From the NCBI GenBank assembly GCA_018266455.1, contig JAFEAJ010000031.1:1-64000 (forward strand): a stretch of DNA of 64,000 nucleotides, written 5' to 3'. Under the pieces are notes generated by a model that saw only the letters and a program-made list of their open reading frames with translations, made no database searches and was not told the origin of the DNA. Position 1 is the first letter of the stretch; each line of letters starts with the position of its first letter. Both the position numbers and the translations under genes were made by a program. This document shows, in pieces, positions 1 to 8,866 of this stretch. Source of the stretch: Bacteroidota bacterium (lineage in GTDB: Bacteria; Bacteroidota; Bacteroidia; Chitinophagales; Chitinophagaceae).

Positions 1-209
1 TTCCCAGCAACGTCTCGCCGAAGGTTTCGTGCGATGGCTGCGGACGTTGCGCTGCAATAAGCAAAAGATAGTTAGCTTTCTTTTTCCGCAGAGTGTCCTT
101 TCATGGCTTCTGTGCGCTTGCCAAGGCGCTCTGCGGGAGGATGGCAAAATAGGGCACATTCGGGCATTATCGTTATGTTTGGGCAAGCAACGAGGCGCAG
201 GGCTGGGAC

Positions 210-1286
210 GTGTTCTTTGACAACCTTTCAGTACAGCACAGGCAGGGGCCGCTGTTCGAAGAGAACGCCTACTACCCGCCCGGGCTGGCGATGCAGGGGA
301 TCAGCGACAAGGCGATTAAAACACAGTACGCGGAGAACAAGTACAGGTACAATGGGAAGGAGCTCCAATCAAAAGAATTTAGCGATGGCAGCGGTTTGGA
401 AGAATATGATTACGGTGCAAGGATGCAGGACCCGCAGCTTGGTGTCTGGCACAATATAGACCCGCTTGCGGACAGGTCGCGCAGGTGGTCGCCGTACAAC
501 TATGCTTATGATAACCCGGTAAGATTTATTGACCCTGAAGGCATGGAAGCTAGTATAGCTGTAGGTGGCGGATACAATCAAGATAACGCACAATGGGGCG
601 GTTTTACAAAAATGATGAATGGCGAGAGGATCGGTAGCGAAGCAGACTATGCCCAGAGAGCAGAAGAACAAAGCGAGAAGTTCTGGAACGATGGCGATAA
701 AGATGGGGGAGGCAAAAAAAAGAATAAAAAGAGCCAGCCTTCTTCTGTGGCCAGGCCAAAAATGCCCGACCAGATAGCAGATAAAGTATCGAATGTCCTG
801 AGAATCCCGAAAATTGTGAGGCTATCCGCCGTTACAAAAAAGGCTTCAGCAGACCGTTGCTGGCTGTGCCTGCCCCAAACCACTATTTATGGCACAGGGA
901 CAGGGGCTGACGCGCCAGCAGGGGCTTATGACCCCAGCAGGCCATATTGGGGTTCCGTTGATTTTAATGATGACATACAAACTCTGTTTAACCTGCAAGC
1001 AGCAACTGATGGCGGAGCAGAAGGCGTGCTTAAAGGAGGGCTTGATGCCACAGCCGCTCAAGATCCAATGGAGGGATATAAAAATTTCAAGGCCAACAAT
1101 GAGCCTGCAGGAACTGGTAATGTTCCTGTGATGCCAAATGTGCCAAAAGGGGCAAATCAAATTTACAAAGGGCTTCCCAAAGGGTATATATTTCATGAAA
1201 AAGGAGATACATCAAAACTTAATATTGAAGTACTAAACGACAGCAATGGGCGGTATACTTTTAAGCTGGCAAAAGACACACTATAA
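210..1286 (+). CDS. RHS repeat-associated core, orphan C-terminal tip
   Basis: C-terminal end of an RHS/YD-repeat polymorphic toxin. Residues 1-112 match the conserved RHS core: FFDNLSV, an [13 protein letters not shown] stretch, [37 protein letters not shown] and the closing DPEGM. Everything after DPEGM is the variable tip (about 245 residues) with a lysine-rich linker near residues 165-175; I do not recognise its toxin fold. The frame is open back to about 153 but has a TAG at 150-152, and nothing RHS-like is visible before that in any frame. So this is either a dislodged tip or a gene broken by frameshift. GC content falls sharply toward the 3' end, as expected of a swapped toxin module. 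The next gene starts 2 bases after the stop and is a candidate immunity protein. Confidence 0.75.
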   Translation: MFFDNLSVQHRQGPLFEENAYYPPGLAMQGISDKAIKTQYAENKYRYNGKELQSKEFSDGSGLEEYDYGARMQDPQLGVWHNIDPLADRSRRWSPYNYAYDNPVRFIDPEGMEASIAVGGGYNQDNAQWGGFTKMMNGERIGSEADYAQRAEEQSEKFWNDGDKDGGGKKKNKKSQPSSVARPKMPDQIADKVSNVLRIPKIVRLSAVTKKASADRCWLCLPQTTIYGTGTGADAPAGAYDPSRPYWGSVDFNDDIQTLFNLQAATDGGAEGVLKGGLDATAAQDPMEGYKNFKANNEPAGTGNVPVMPNVPKGANQIYKGLPKGYIFHEKGDTSKLNIEVLNDSNGRYTFKLAKDTL

Positions 1287-1287
1287 A

Positions 1288-1956
1288 ATGACAGAATTAA
1301 TGAGCATGATGAAACATGTAGCTATAAATCTAACAATAGTTATAGTTATTGCCATGGGCACACTTGGTTGCAATTCAAATAAATCATCAGAAATTTCTTG
1401 TGAATATGATATGAAGACACTGTTTAATAGTTATGATAGTTCCAAATTCTTTGTCACTAAATCTCAAAATCAAAACTGGATTGATGTAATTGATAAAGAT
1501 AATCTACATAATGCTGATAAAGGGGTTTATACTTTTGATGAAATGGGTCACCTTCGATTTTATGCATTCGTTATTGACTCGGAAAACGGGTATAATTTCA
1601 GCATACGCTACGATTCATTAGGAAATATTGTTAAAAAAACTGGGCGAGAAGTTGTTCGATGGTATATGAGTAGAGTTTATAACGATTCAATTACTATTTC
1701 ATTCCTTTTGTATTCAGTTCATTTTAAATATGGTAAAATAAAACTAATAATTGGAAATGATAGTGTACAAAAAGTGCAATTATATGAAAGCTCTTTTCCA
1801 AACCTTATAGAAGGAATAGCCAAAATTCCATCAATAATTTTAGAGTCAAAAGATAGCCTGAAGCGTACAGCTTTTATTAGTGGCATGAAACTAAATATCT
1901 GTACAAATGATACAACTGTTTTTAAAGATTCAGAATATATTCCCACACTCAGGTAG
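1288..1956 (+). CDS. Putative immunity lipoprotein downstream of RHS tip
   Basis: Predicted SPII lipoprotein of about 222 residues with no family that I recognise. A hydrophobic signal (INLTIVIVIAMGTLGC) ends in a lipobox cysteine, followed by a polar, beta-rich domain. Start chosen at the ATG two bases after the RHS stop; ATGs at 1300, 1306 and 1309 are equally possible and would give a more typical signal peptide. The gene is markedly more AT-rich than the RHS core. Position right behind a polymorphic toxin tip suggests an immunity role, which is inference from context. The TAG stop lies inside the left terminal repeat of the MITE-like element at 1940-2158, so the last four or five residues (IPTLR) are encoded by that element and the native C-terminus is probably lost. 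Confidence 0.6.
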   Translation: MTELMSMMKHVAINLTIVIVIAMGTLGCNSNKSSEISCEYDMKTLFNSYDSSKFFVTKSQNQNWIDVIDKDNLHNADKGVYTFDEMGHLRFYAFVIDSENGYNFSIRYDSLGNIVKKTGREVVRWYMSRVYNDSITISFLLYSVHFKYGKIKLIIGNDSVQKVQLYESSFPNLIEGIAKIPSIILESKDSLKRTAFISGMKLNICTNDTTVFKDSEYIPTLR

Positions 1957-2158
1957 TTTGTTGTTGCAAAATAATAAAGAAAGCTACTCGGGTATGGCTG
2001 TGCCTACGCCGCAGTTTTTCGTAGCTTGCAGCTACTTTGTTCATTTAAAATGCAAAATCAACCAGGCGCAGCCTGCAGTGAAAGAAGGGCGTAGGCACAG
2101 CCATACGCCCAGTGAGGTTGATTATTAAATTTGAGAACAAACTACGGCGAGTGGGGGG
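1940..2158 (+). mobile_element. MITE-like palindromic element, copy 1
   Basis: About 219 bp with imperfect terminal inverted repeats of about 20 bp (left reads TTCCCACACTCAGGTAGTTT, right ends in AACAAACTACGGCGAGTGGG) and an inner perfect 19-bp inverted repeat (1992-2010 with 2088-2106, GTATGGCTGTGCCTACGCC). It has no coding capacity. A second copy in the same orientation lies at 3452-3673 with roughly 90% identity over the core. Each terminal repeat carries a GTAG that gives an outward-facing gene a TAG stop: the lipoprotein ending at 1956 and the opposing gene ending at 2142 both stop inside the element. No transposase lies in the window, so any movement must be driven in trans. Target duplication is not clear. 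Confidence 0.75.
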
Positions 2159-3245
2159 CTACCGCAACGCCCCAAAAAATTGCGGAATTTGCAGTAGAGT
2201 ATATTGCTACGCCGTTTTTCCAAAGGATCGCCCGATCCGTTCCTCCGCCTGTTGATTCCAGTGATCCCCCTACATACACATCGGAACCAGATACGGCGAT
2301 ACACCGGCCAACAGAATTTGTTTTACCATCGCCGAGCACAAAAGGCACTTTATTCTTCCAGTATTTTGCAACTTTGATCCCGGTGTTTGATACCAATGGA
2401 TTGCCGCCGGTACGCTCAAATCCACATACAAAAATATCAGTACCTGAACTGCAGATGCCGTTAGCTTCTGCCCAATTTGTGCCATCTGTCAGCCCAATGT
2501 TGGTATTATTTTGCCAATACCTCGCAGTGGAATTATAGGGTTTGTTAATGGTGTCTTGCATCGTACCACAGATATACATATCGTTGCCAATAACTGCCAC
2601 GCCGCGACCATCGGTATATGGGGCCATTAATGTGCCATCGGTGTATACAAAGGGAAGTGTATGCGTCCATTTGCTGGCAAATTTAACTCCATTCTTCGAT
2701 AAGTCTGTTCCCACAATATAGAATGTTCCATTGCTGGCTACGATAGCATTTGCACTTGCATCGGCAATTTGTTGTCCAACCGTTCCTGGGTATGCAGTGC
2801 CATTGATCCATTCTACGGTCCTTTCGGTATTGGTACCGGGTACAAGATGTTTTCCAACGACGAATACCGTACTGCCTGAAACAGCAATACCATACGCAAT
2901 ATTATTCATGGTCGTTCCATCGGTCAGAATTGTTTCAACGCCGTTTTTCCAATAGCGTGCGGTATACACATTTCCTGGTTCGATCTGAAAGCCGCTGATG
3001 TACACATCGCCGTTGGCAATACAAATACCCGTAGCCTGGGCATGCTTGGTGCCATCGGAGAGACGGGTGGCCTTACCATTTTTCCAATAGGAAGCAACTG
3101 GTATGCCGTTGATGACTTCATAGCCTACCGTGTAGACCGCACTCGTGTCGGTTCCGCCTGTTCCGCCAGTGCCTGGTGTAGTGGTTGATTTTTTACAGCC
3201 TGCAAACAACAGGCAGGCGATAACAAAACTTGCAAGGGTTTTCAT
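2142..3245 (-). CDS. Repeat-containing surface lipoprotein
   Basis: Predicted SPII lipoprotein of 367 residues (lipobox LLFAGC, Cys17) followed by a Thr/Gly-rich tether. The rest is made of about six repeats of roughly 50 residues, each with a YWKNG-like strand, a DGT turn, then an AxGIxxxxxDVYVxG strand, a pattern that suggests a beta-propeller. The function is unknown; surface or periplasmic binding is plausible. The final residues (APHSP) and the TAG stop are read from the right terminal repeat of the MITE-like element, so the native C-terminus was probably replaced. The upstream gap holds a LuxR-type fragment and a second copy of the same element. Confidence 0.75.
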   Translation of the reverse strand: MKTLASFVIACLLFAGCKKSTTTPGTGGTGGTDTSAVYTVGYEVINGIPVASYWKNGKATRLSDGTKHAQATGICIANGDVYISGFQIEPGNVYTARYWKNGVETILTDGTTMNNIAYGIAVSGSTVFVVGKHLVPGTNTERTVEWINGTAYPGTVGQQIADASANAIVASNGTFYIVGTDLSKNGVKFASKWTHTLPFVYTDGTLMAPYTDGRGVAVIGNDMYICGTMQDTINKPYNSTARYWQNNTNIGLTDGTNWAEANGICSSGTDIFVCGFERTGGNPLVSNTGIKVAKYWKNKVPFVLGDGKTNSVGRCIAVSGSDVYVGGSLESTGGGTDRAILWKNGVAIYSTANSAIFWGVAVAPHSP

Positions 3246-3329
3246 ACAAAAATTTTATGCTGGTTTGATGCAGCCATAAAATTCGTACGAAAGGAAACGG
3301 GGACAATACCGCAATGATGTGAGTAGTAA

Positions 3330-3451
3330 TTATACTATCTTTTCGCGGAGGGCTTTGGAGATGGCTTCGGTTTGATTGTGCACCTGTAATTTCTCGTAAA
3401 TCTTTTTGATGTGGGTGCGCACGGTATTGATGCTGATTTGGTACTTGTTTC
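3330..3451 (-). pseudogene. LuxR/NarL-type HTH fragment cut by MITE copy 2
   Basis: Reading the minus strand from about 3449 to the TAA at 3330-3332 gives 39 codons that match the C-terminal half of a GerE/LuxR DNA-binding domain: KYQISINTVRTHIKKIYEKL, then QVHNQTEAISKAL and a short tail. ISxNTVRTHIKxIYEKL is the recognition-helix signature of NarL/FixJ response regulators. The fragment runs straight into the left terminal repeat of the element at 3452. No receiver domain or first half of the HTH is visible on the far side (3674-3755), so the gene is a remnant. Confidence 0.75.
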
Positions 3452-3673
3452 TTCCCCGCACTTGGCGTAGTTTGTAGCTGCAAAATAATAAAGAATGTTA
3501 CTCGGGTAAGGCTGTGCCTACGCCGCTGTTTTTCGTGGCTTGCAGCTACTTTGTTCATTTAAAATGCAAAATCAACCAGGCGCAGCCTGCAGTGAAAGGA
3601 GGGCGGTAGGCACAGCCATACGCCCAGTGAGTTCGATTATTAAATTTGAGAACAAACTACAGCGAGTGGGGAA
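3452..3673 (+). mobile_element. MITE-like palindromic element, copy 2
   Basis: About 222 bp and the same orientation as the copy at 1940-2158. Terminal inverted repeats are cleaner here: the left end reads TTCCCCGCACTTGGCGTAG and the right end is the reverse complement of TTCCCCACTCGCTGTAG. The inner GGCTGTGCCTACGCC / GGTAGGCACAGCC arms are also present. The core segment TACTTTGTTCATTTAAAATG is identical in both copies. It truncates a LuxR-type gene on its left side. It is non-coding. Confidence 0.75.
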
Positions 3674-3755
3674 TATATGAAGGCGTAAAATGGGAAAGCG
3701 AAATAAAAAATAAGGAATAGCGCACACAGGGCTGGTTAAAGCCCAACCGACTAAC

Positions 3756-4496
3756 TTACAATCCCAGCACCTGTTTCAGCTTTGCATATCCTGTTTTGCT
3801 TACCGGCACTTGCGCGCCTGATTTTAGTATCACCACGTAGCTTTCTTTTTCGTAGGGTTCAATACGGGTAATTTGCTGAATGTTGACGATATAACTTCTA
3901 TGCGTTCTGGTAAAAACATCTGTGCCCAAAGTTTGTTCAAAATGACCCATTGTCCTGTTCTTTAAAAAACTTCCTTCTTTGGTGTGAACCTTAACGTAAT
4001 CGTCAGCAGCTTCGAGATAATGTATTTCTTCAACAGGAATGATTTTTATTTTCCCTGCGGTCTTTACCACAATGCGCTGGCTTTGGGCAGCGGAATGCGA
4101 GACCGACTCGAGCAAGGCTTGCGTATTGTTTTTTTGAACAGTGGCATTAGCTTGGCCCAGCCATTTTTGAATGGCTTTATCGAACCTTTCCCTGCTGAAA
4201 GGTTTTAATAAATAGTCTACTGCATGCCCCTCAAATGCCTTGATTGCATATTCATCAAATGCAGTCGTAAAAATTGTTGCCGGCGGGTTATCGATCAGCT
4301 CCAGCATTTCAAAGCCGTTTATTTTGGGCATTTGAATGTCAAGGAAAATGATATCCGGCCGGTGTTGCTGGATGGCCTTTACGCCTTCAAACCCATCGCT
4401 GCATTCCTGCACCAGTTCAATTTGCGGGTAATGCTGCAAATATTCTTTCACGATTGACCTTGCTAAAGGCTCATCATCTATTATCAATGCTTTCAT
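3756..4496 (-). CDS. LytTR-family response regulator
   Basis: Cytoplasmic two-component response regulator of 246 residues. The N-terminal receiver domain has the acidic pair D7-D8, the phospho-acceptor D53 (IIFLDIQMP), a conserved Thr (FTTAFDE) and Lys (YLLKPF). From about residue 140 a LytTR DNA-binding domain follows, with IHYLEAADDYVKVHT and FTRTHRSYIVN. I chose the start MKALIIDDEP at 4496 because the 18-residue upstream extension does not belong to the family. It is 28 bp downstream of the sensor kinase ending at 4525, so the two form a LytS/LytR-type pair. Targets are not visible from sequence. Confidence 0.93.
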   Translation of the reverse strand: MKALIIDDEPLARSIVKEYLQHYPQIELVQECSDGFEGVKAIQQHRPDIIFLDIQMPKINGFEMLELIDNPPATIFTTAFDEYAIKAFEGHAVDYLLKPFSRERFDKAIQKWLGQANATVQKNNTQALLESVSHSAAQSQRIVVKTAGKIKIIPVEEIHYLEAADDYVKVHTKEGSFLKNRTMGHFEQTLGTDVFTRTHRSYIVNIQQITRIEPYEKESYVVILKSGAQVPVSKTGYAKLKQVLGL

Positions 4497-4524
4497 CTCA
4501 AAAAATCTTTTTAACCAAACACAT

Positions 4525-5559
4525 TCACTGTGGTTGTGGTATTTTAACAATGGTCATAAATAAATTATCATTCACTTTTGTTTCCAGCAAATCGTTTCTT
4601 GCAAACAACAGGTATAGCCTTCTCTGTACGGAGCTCAAGCCAAATCCGGTGCCCTTTTTAGGGGAAGATGTTTCGGGATCGAAAGGGTTTTCGACGCTCA
4701 CTTCAAGATAATTTTTGTTTGCCGCTGCTGTGATCCTGATGGTAATATCGCCTGTTGTGTCATAAAGCCCGAATTTAATGGCATTCTCAACTATAGGCTG
4801 CAACAGCAGTGAAGGCAGCTTCATGGCCCTGCATGCTTGTTCGCATTCCATCACTGTCGACAGCCGATGGCCGAAACGGACTTTTTCAATGTCGAGGTAC
4901 AATTCAAGGTATTGCATTTCTTCTTCGAGGTTGACCAGTTGGCGCTCCTCTTTTTTTAAAGTGCCGCGCAAAAAATCTGAAAGCTGGTGTATCATTTTCC
5001 TGGCGTGTTCAGGCTGGCTGCCTATCAAAGCGCTGATGGAGTTTAAGCTGTTGAACAAAAAATGTGGCTGCAACTGCTGGCGCAATTTGTACAGCTCAGC
5101 TTCTTTTGCTAATTTCTCCGCTTCCATTTTTCTTGCTTCCATTTCTTTCTGTTCTTTTTGGGTAAAGAATAACAAGCTCATGGTAGCCATGCAGCCCAGC
5201 ATTAAAAAGGCCACGCCAAAACGAACAGTCGATGAACTGCTCACCATCTCCAGGTAGGCATGCTCATTTTGGAAGATTGCCCAAAGGAGCATGCGTATCG
5301 CTATAAGCCAAACGCTCGCCAGCCCCCCGCTAATTACTAAAACATACCAGTACTTTTCCTGTCTTGGCAAATAATACCTCATGTTGTTGATGATCAGCAG
5401 GCAGCAAGCAGCCAGCAAAATATTGCTGATAACGCTATCGGCAAGCCCCTGCCATTGGGTAAGCCCATAGCTCACCAACACGCTGTAATGGACCATCGCC
5501 CACGCTAACCACCATGAGGTGAAAATGTATTTAAATCTTTTATGGTTAGAAGTTGGCAA
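4525..5559 (-). CDS. LytS/YehU-type sensor histidine kinase
   Basis: Membrane sensor kinase of 344 residues. About four hydrophobic helices occupy residues 12-130, followed by a charged coiled linker (KEQKEMEARKMEAEKLAKEA). The His_kinase domain has the QLQPHFLFNSLNSISALI motif with the phospho-accepting His, and the ATP-binding part has LLQPIVENAIKFG (N box) and GTGFGLSSVQRRL (G box). The start is TTG: no in-frame ATG exists before residue 22, and starting there would cut the first membrane helix. It is transcribed just ahead of its partner LytTR regulator. Confidence 0.92.
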   Translation of the reverse strand: MPTSNHKRFKYIFTSWWLAWAMVHYSVLVSYGLTQWQGLADSVISNILLAACCLLIINNMRYYLPRQEKYWYVLVISGGLASVWLIAIRMLLWAIFQNEHAYLEMVSSSSTVRFGVAFLMLGCMATMSLLFFTQKEQKEMEARKMEAEKLAKEAELYKLRQQLQPHFLFNSLNSISALIGSQPEHARKMIHQLSDFLRGTLKKEERQLVNLEEEMQYLELYLDIEKVRFGHRLSTVMECEQACRAMKLPSLLLQPIVENAIKFGLYDTTGDITIRITAAANKNYLEVSVENPFDPETSSPKKGTGFGLSSVQRRLYLLFARNDLLETKVNDNLFMTIVKIPQPQ

Positions 5560-5634
5560 AGTGGTTTTTTGGGTTCATTGTTCGTGGCCTATCGTTCAGG
5601 TGCAGCCCTCCCGTATCGACCATTAGCTGGCCGC

Positions 5635-5994
5635 TTAATTCAAGTGGGCAGAGCGGTTCATGCTGTTTTCTAAAATGTGTGCAGCTTTTAAGTTTGTAAC
5701 ACTAATGAAAACTTCAGCATCCTCATCTTCACAAATCCGTGAATACATTTCAGCGCCATCAATAAGGTCATCGAGTTTGTGCAGCTCGCTCACGTTAATA
5801 AATTTCCAATGTACCGGTTTTTGTGAGGCATTTAAAAAGTTGTCCTGTTCACGCTCGCCAAGCAACTGTGCTTTTTGAAAAGCGTGAAATTCATCCCCGG
5901 CTTTGATCAGCCTCAACTGCTCGTCAAACTGGGGAGTGTGGTCGCCATCGCCGCAAATAATCCGGTAAACCATTTTTGCAAGATACCAGTTCAT
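5635..5994 (-). CDS. DUF4288-like small protein
   Basis: A 119-residue soluble protein beginning MNWYLAKMVYRIICGDG, which resembles the WYxxKxxY start of DUF4288 proteins. Acidic overall, with no signal peptide or membrane segment. The role of this family is unknown. It stands alone between the kinase pair and the LiaF-like gene, all on the minus strand. Confidence 0.65.
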   Translation of the reverse strand: MNWYLAKMVYRIICGDGDHTPQFDEQLRLIKAGDEFHAFQKAQLLGEREQDNFLNASQKPVHWKFINVSELHKLDDLIDGAEMYSRICEDEDAEVFISVTNLKAAHILENSMNRSAHLN

Positions 5995-6069
5995 AAAATA
6001 ATATTTGTTGGTTAGGTAATTGGTGTCGTTGTTTTTTCTGGGCTTTAGAAAAATTGAAAGCGCGTTGTG

Positions 6070-6840
6070 TCAAAAACTTTTTATTTCAAGCCCGCCAAAA
6101 AAACAAGTGCCTTTTAAGATCAGCGTTTTATCAGGATTCGCGCTAACAGGCTGCTGGCGCTTGTCTTCCACACCACCAAAAACAGGGGTGACCTGGTTGC
6201 GTATTTGCCAGTGAGAAGGCACAATGATCTTTCCGCCGCCAAACACCAATGAAAGGTCAAGGACTGCCGGCTCAGTCATGTCGGCCTGGGTAAAATCTAC
6301 TTCACAACCTCCCATGAAACAGGTAATATCGCCTCCCTTAAAGTTTTTTGATATCACTACTTTTTTCACTGCACCGAAAACAGCCGTCGAATCAAAAAAG
6401 TCTTCTGAAGAGTAATCAATCGGGTTGCCTTTGGCCTGGTTAATAATTTTTTCATGTTGCCACTCGCTCCACCCCCTCCTTTGCCAGGTGCGTGGCCGGC
6501 CCGATCTTAATATCATCATCAGGCCTATAGCAATAATAATAGCAGGCACAACGAAACGATGAAGGTCAAATCCAATGTCCATCTGGTCAACCAAAAAAAT
6601 GCTGCCTATAATTACAGGTATCAGCCAGCCTACATTATGAAACTGGTGCCTGATGCCGGTATAAATACCAATAGCAATCAATATCATCGGCCAGGTAAAA
6701 AGCCAGTTCGGGAAAAAAGGGAAAGAAAGTTCTCTCAACAGAAAAACTGCGCCGATGAATAACAAAAACAAGCCGCCTAAAACCCGCCCATTTTGTCTCG
6801 GCCTGTCGAAATCGTTATTTTGATCTTGTGTTTCCATCAT
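6070..6840 (-). CDS. LiaF-like membrane protein
   Basis: A 256-residue protein with about four transmembrane helices in the first 110 residues (LGGLFLLFIGAVFLL, WLFTWPMILIAIGIYTG, WLIPVIIGSIFLV, VVPAIIIAIGLMMIL). A cytoplasmic beta-rich C-terminal domain follows with repeated FGAVKKVV, MGGCEVDF, FGGGKIIVP, FGGVEDKR and FGGLEIKSF motifs. This is the arrangement of LiaF-type cell-wall-stress proteins (DUF5668 plus LiaF-like). Start taken at the MMETQDQN methionine (6840 or 6837), because the 11 residues upstream look untranslated. In Bacteroidota these genes often sit near LytTR/LytS pairs, as here. Confidence 0.8.
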   Translation of the reverse strand: MMETQDQNNDFDRPRQNGRVLGGLFLLFIGAVFLLRELSFPFFPNWLFTWPMILIAIGIYTGIRHQFHNVGWLIPVIIGSIFLVDQMDIGFDLHRFVVPAIIIAIGLMMILRSGRPRTWQRRGWSEWQHEKIINQAKGNPIDYSSEDFFDSTAVFGAVKKVVISKNFKGGDITCFMGGCEVDFTQADMTEPAVLDLSLVFGGGKIIVPSHWQIRNQVTPVFGGVEDKRQQPVSANPDKTLILKGTCFFGGLEIKSF

Positions 6841-6968
6841 GTAAAATTGTAGTACAAAGCTAACCATGATCAATTGTTCCGTATAGTGGAATTAGGCAAC
6901 CATGATTGTTAAGGCGGCAAAAGCCGGGATAATGCCGGTAAAGGGTTTGCAACCCCTTCCCATTAAGT

Positions 6969-8624
6969 TTAACCGGCAAAACGGAATGCATCGCCGTCAA
7001 ACAGGCCGAGGTCGCTCAACTTTAAATGTGGTATTACCAGGAGCGCCATAAATGAAAGGGTCATAAAGGGCGCTGAGAGTTTGGATCCCAGGCTTTTTGC
7101 CATGGCGTCAATAGCAGTATAGGCTGCTGCAACCTGGTATCCGTCTTCATTGCTCATAAGGCCCGCAACCGGTAGTGGAAGGGCCATTTTCTCCGAAGTG
7201 CTCACACAACTAATGCCGCCTTTTTGTTCAATAACCAAATTGATTGCCCTGCACAAACTTTCATCATCAACGCCTACAGCTACAATATTGTGGCTGTCGT
7301 GGGCCACGGATGAGGCAATGGCTCCTTTTTTCAACCCGAAGTTCTTTATAAAAGATTTGGCAACAGGCGCATCATTATACCTGTTCACCACAACCAGCTT
7401 CAAAATATCTTCTTCGATATTGCTTTGCAAAAAGCCTTTGCCATCATGAACTATGCTTATTGGTTTCAAAAGTTTATTGGTAATCAACTGCCCGTCGAGC
7501 GCTTCAATAACATAAACCTGTTCCATATTCTCCTCATCTCCCCATTTGTTCAAAACATAACTGAACGCTTCTGCATTTTTTAGCGAACAATTGAACTGGT
7601 TAATGGCGCGGTGCTTTGTTGTAGTTATTTTTGATTTCCCGTTTTCGGCCACCAGTGCGCCATTAATGAAAGTTTGGAGCACCTCGAAATTTTTGAGGTC
7701 CTTTACTACTATAAAATCAGCAAAATCATTTTCCCTGAGCAGCCCTACATCCAGCTTATAGTGTTCGATGGGGTTAATACAGGCAGCCCTTAAAATTTTG
7801 AAAATGCTGATCCCTTTTGCAACTGCCCTTGCGCAAAGCTGGTTAATATGGCCTTCCACGAGGCTGTCGGGGTGCTTGTCATCGCTGCAAAACATCATCC
7901 TGCCGGGATAGTCGTTCAACAGCCCAATCAAAGCCTCGAAATTCTTTGCCGCGCTCCCTTCCCTGATGATTATTTTCATGCCATATTTCAGCTTATCCAG
8001 GGCTTCTTCTTTGGCGAAGCATTCATGATCGGTACTGATGCCCGCATCAATATATTTCTTTGCAGCTTCTCCTTTCAAGCCAGGCGCATGCCCATCAACG
8101 GGCTTGTTTAAAGAGTGGGCAGCTCTTATTTTTTCCATTACTCCCTCGTCATTGTGCAGTACGCCAGGAAAATTCATCATCTCGCTCAGGTATTTTATTT
8201 CCTGTTTTTCCAGTAAGGCTTTTACTGTTTTTGCATTCAATGTTGCGCCGGCTGTTTCAAAATTTGTTGCAGGTACGCAGCTCGGGGCGCCGAAATTGAA
8301 TTTAAAAGGAACTGATTTGCCGTTTTCGATCATGTATTCTACCCCTTCGATGCCGCACACATTGGCAATTTCATGGGGGTCGCTAACGGTGGCCACAGTG
8401 CCATGCACTACAGCCAGCCTTGCAAATTCAGACGGCAAAAGCATTGAACTTTCAATATGTACATGGGCATCAATAAAGCCCGGGAGGATGAAACTAGTAA
8501 GCGGCAAATGGCAAGGGGCAAGCTCGGAGATGGTTTCAATTTTATTGCCCTTGATCTTTATTTCAGCCGGATAAATTTTTTGCATGAAAACATCAACTAC
8601 ATTACCTTTAACCGTCTGCTCCAT
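6969..8624 (-). CDS. ade: Adenine deaminase
   Basis: Cytoplasmic amidohydrolase of 551 residues that converts adenine to hypoxanthine and ammonia (purine salvage). The metal-binding signature [15 protein letters not shown] lies near residue 48, with [25 protein letters not shown] and ISTDHECF as the His-containing motifs, and [15 protein letters not shown] carries the catalytic Asp. The C-terminal lobe has [12 protein letters not shown], typical of the bacterial Ade family. The length matches the family. Monocistronic, with open upstream sequence to 8866. Confidence 0.95.
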   Translation of the reverse strand: MEQTVKGNVVDVFMQKIYPAEIKIKGNKIETISELAPCHLPLTSFILPGFIDAHVHIESSMLLPSEFARLAVVHGTVATVSDPHEIANVCGIEGVEYMIENGKSVPFKFNFGAPSCVPATNFETAGATLNAKTVKALLEKQEIKYLSEMMNFPGVLHNDEGVMEKIRAAHSLNKPVDGHAPGLKGEAAKKYIDAGISTDHECFAKEEALDKLKYGMKIIIREGSAAKNFEALIGLLNDYPGRMMFCSDDKHPDSLVEGHINQLCARAVAKGISIFKILRAACINPIEHYKLDVGLLRENDFADFIVVKDLKNFEVLQTFINGALVAENGKSKITTTKHRAINQFNCSLKNAEAFSYVLNKWGDEENMEQVYVIEALDGQLITNKLLKPISIVHDGKGFLQSNIEEDILKLVVVNRYNDAPVAKSFIKNFGLKKGAIASSVAHDSHNIVAVGVDDESLCRAINLVIEQKGGISCVSTSEKMALPLPVAGLMSNEDGYQVAAAYTAIDAMAKSLGSKLSAPFMTLSFMALLVIPHLKLSDLGLFDGDAFRFAG

Positions 8625-8811
8625 TGCCTAATTTCTTTTCAGGCAAATTATGAAATTAAACAGCCTGCCGGCAAATAATTCTTTGAAGATATTTGTACAG
8701 GTGGTTTTAAACTGGTGCCAAAGGCTCATTGCGAAACCTGGTTTATTATAGTTTTACAGCATGTTGCCCGATAATTTTAAATAAAAAAAGCCTTAAACCG
8801 GAAAGGGTAAT

Positions 8812-8819
8812 TAAATTTG
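8812..8819 (+). promoter_or_regulatory. Bacteroidota -7 box (TAAATTTG)
   Basis: TAAATTTG fits the Bacteroidota primary sigma factor -7 consensus TAnnTTTG, 47 nt before the ATG at 8867. A clear -33 TTTG is not seen at the usual 19-20 nt spacing. Confidence 0.5.
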
Positions 8820-8866
8820 CAGCTCATAAAAACATATATCGTTAACCAACAAAAATCTAACAACAA

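Noticed and set aside
29..220. Open frames of 63 and 118 codons near the left edge
   Set aside because: They run in other frames through the RHS core region and have no domain pattern.
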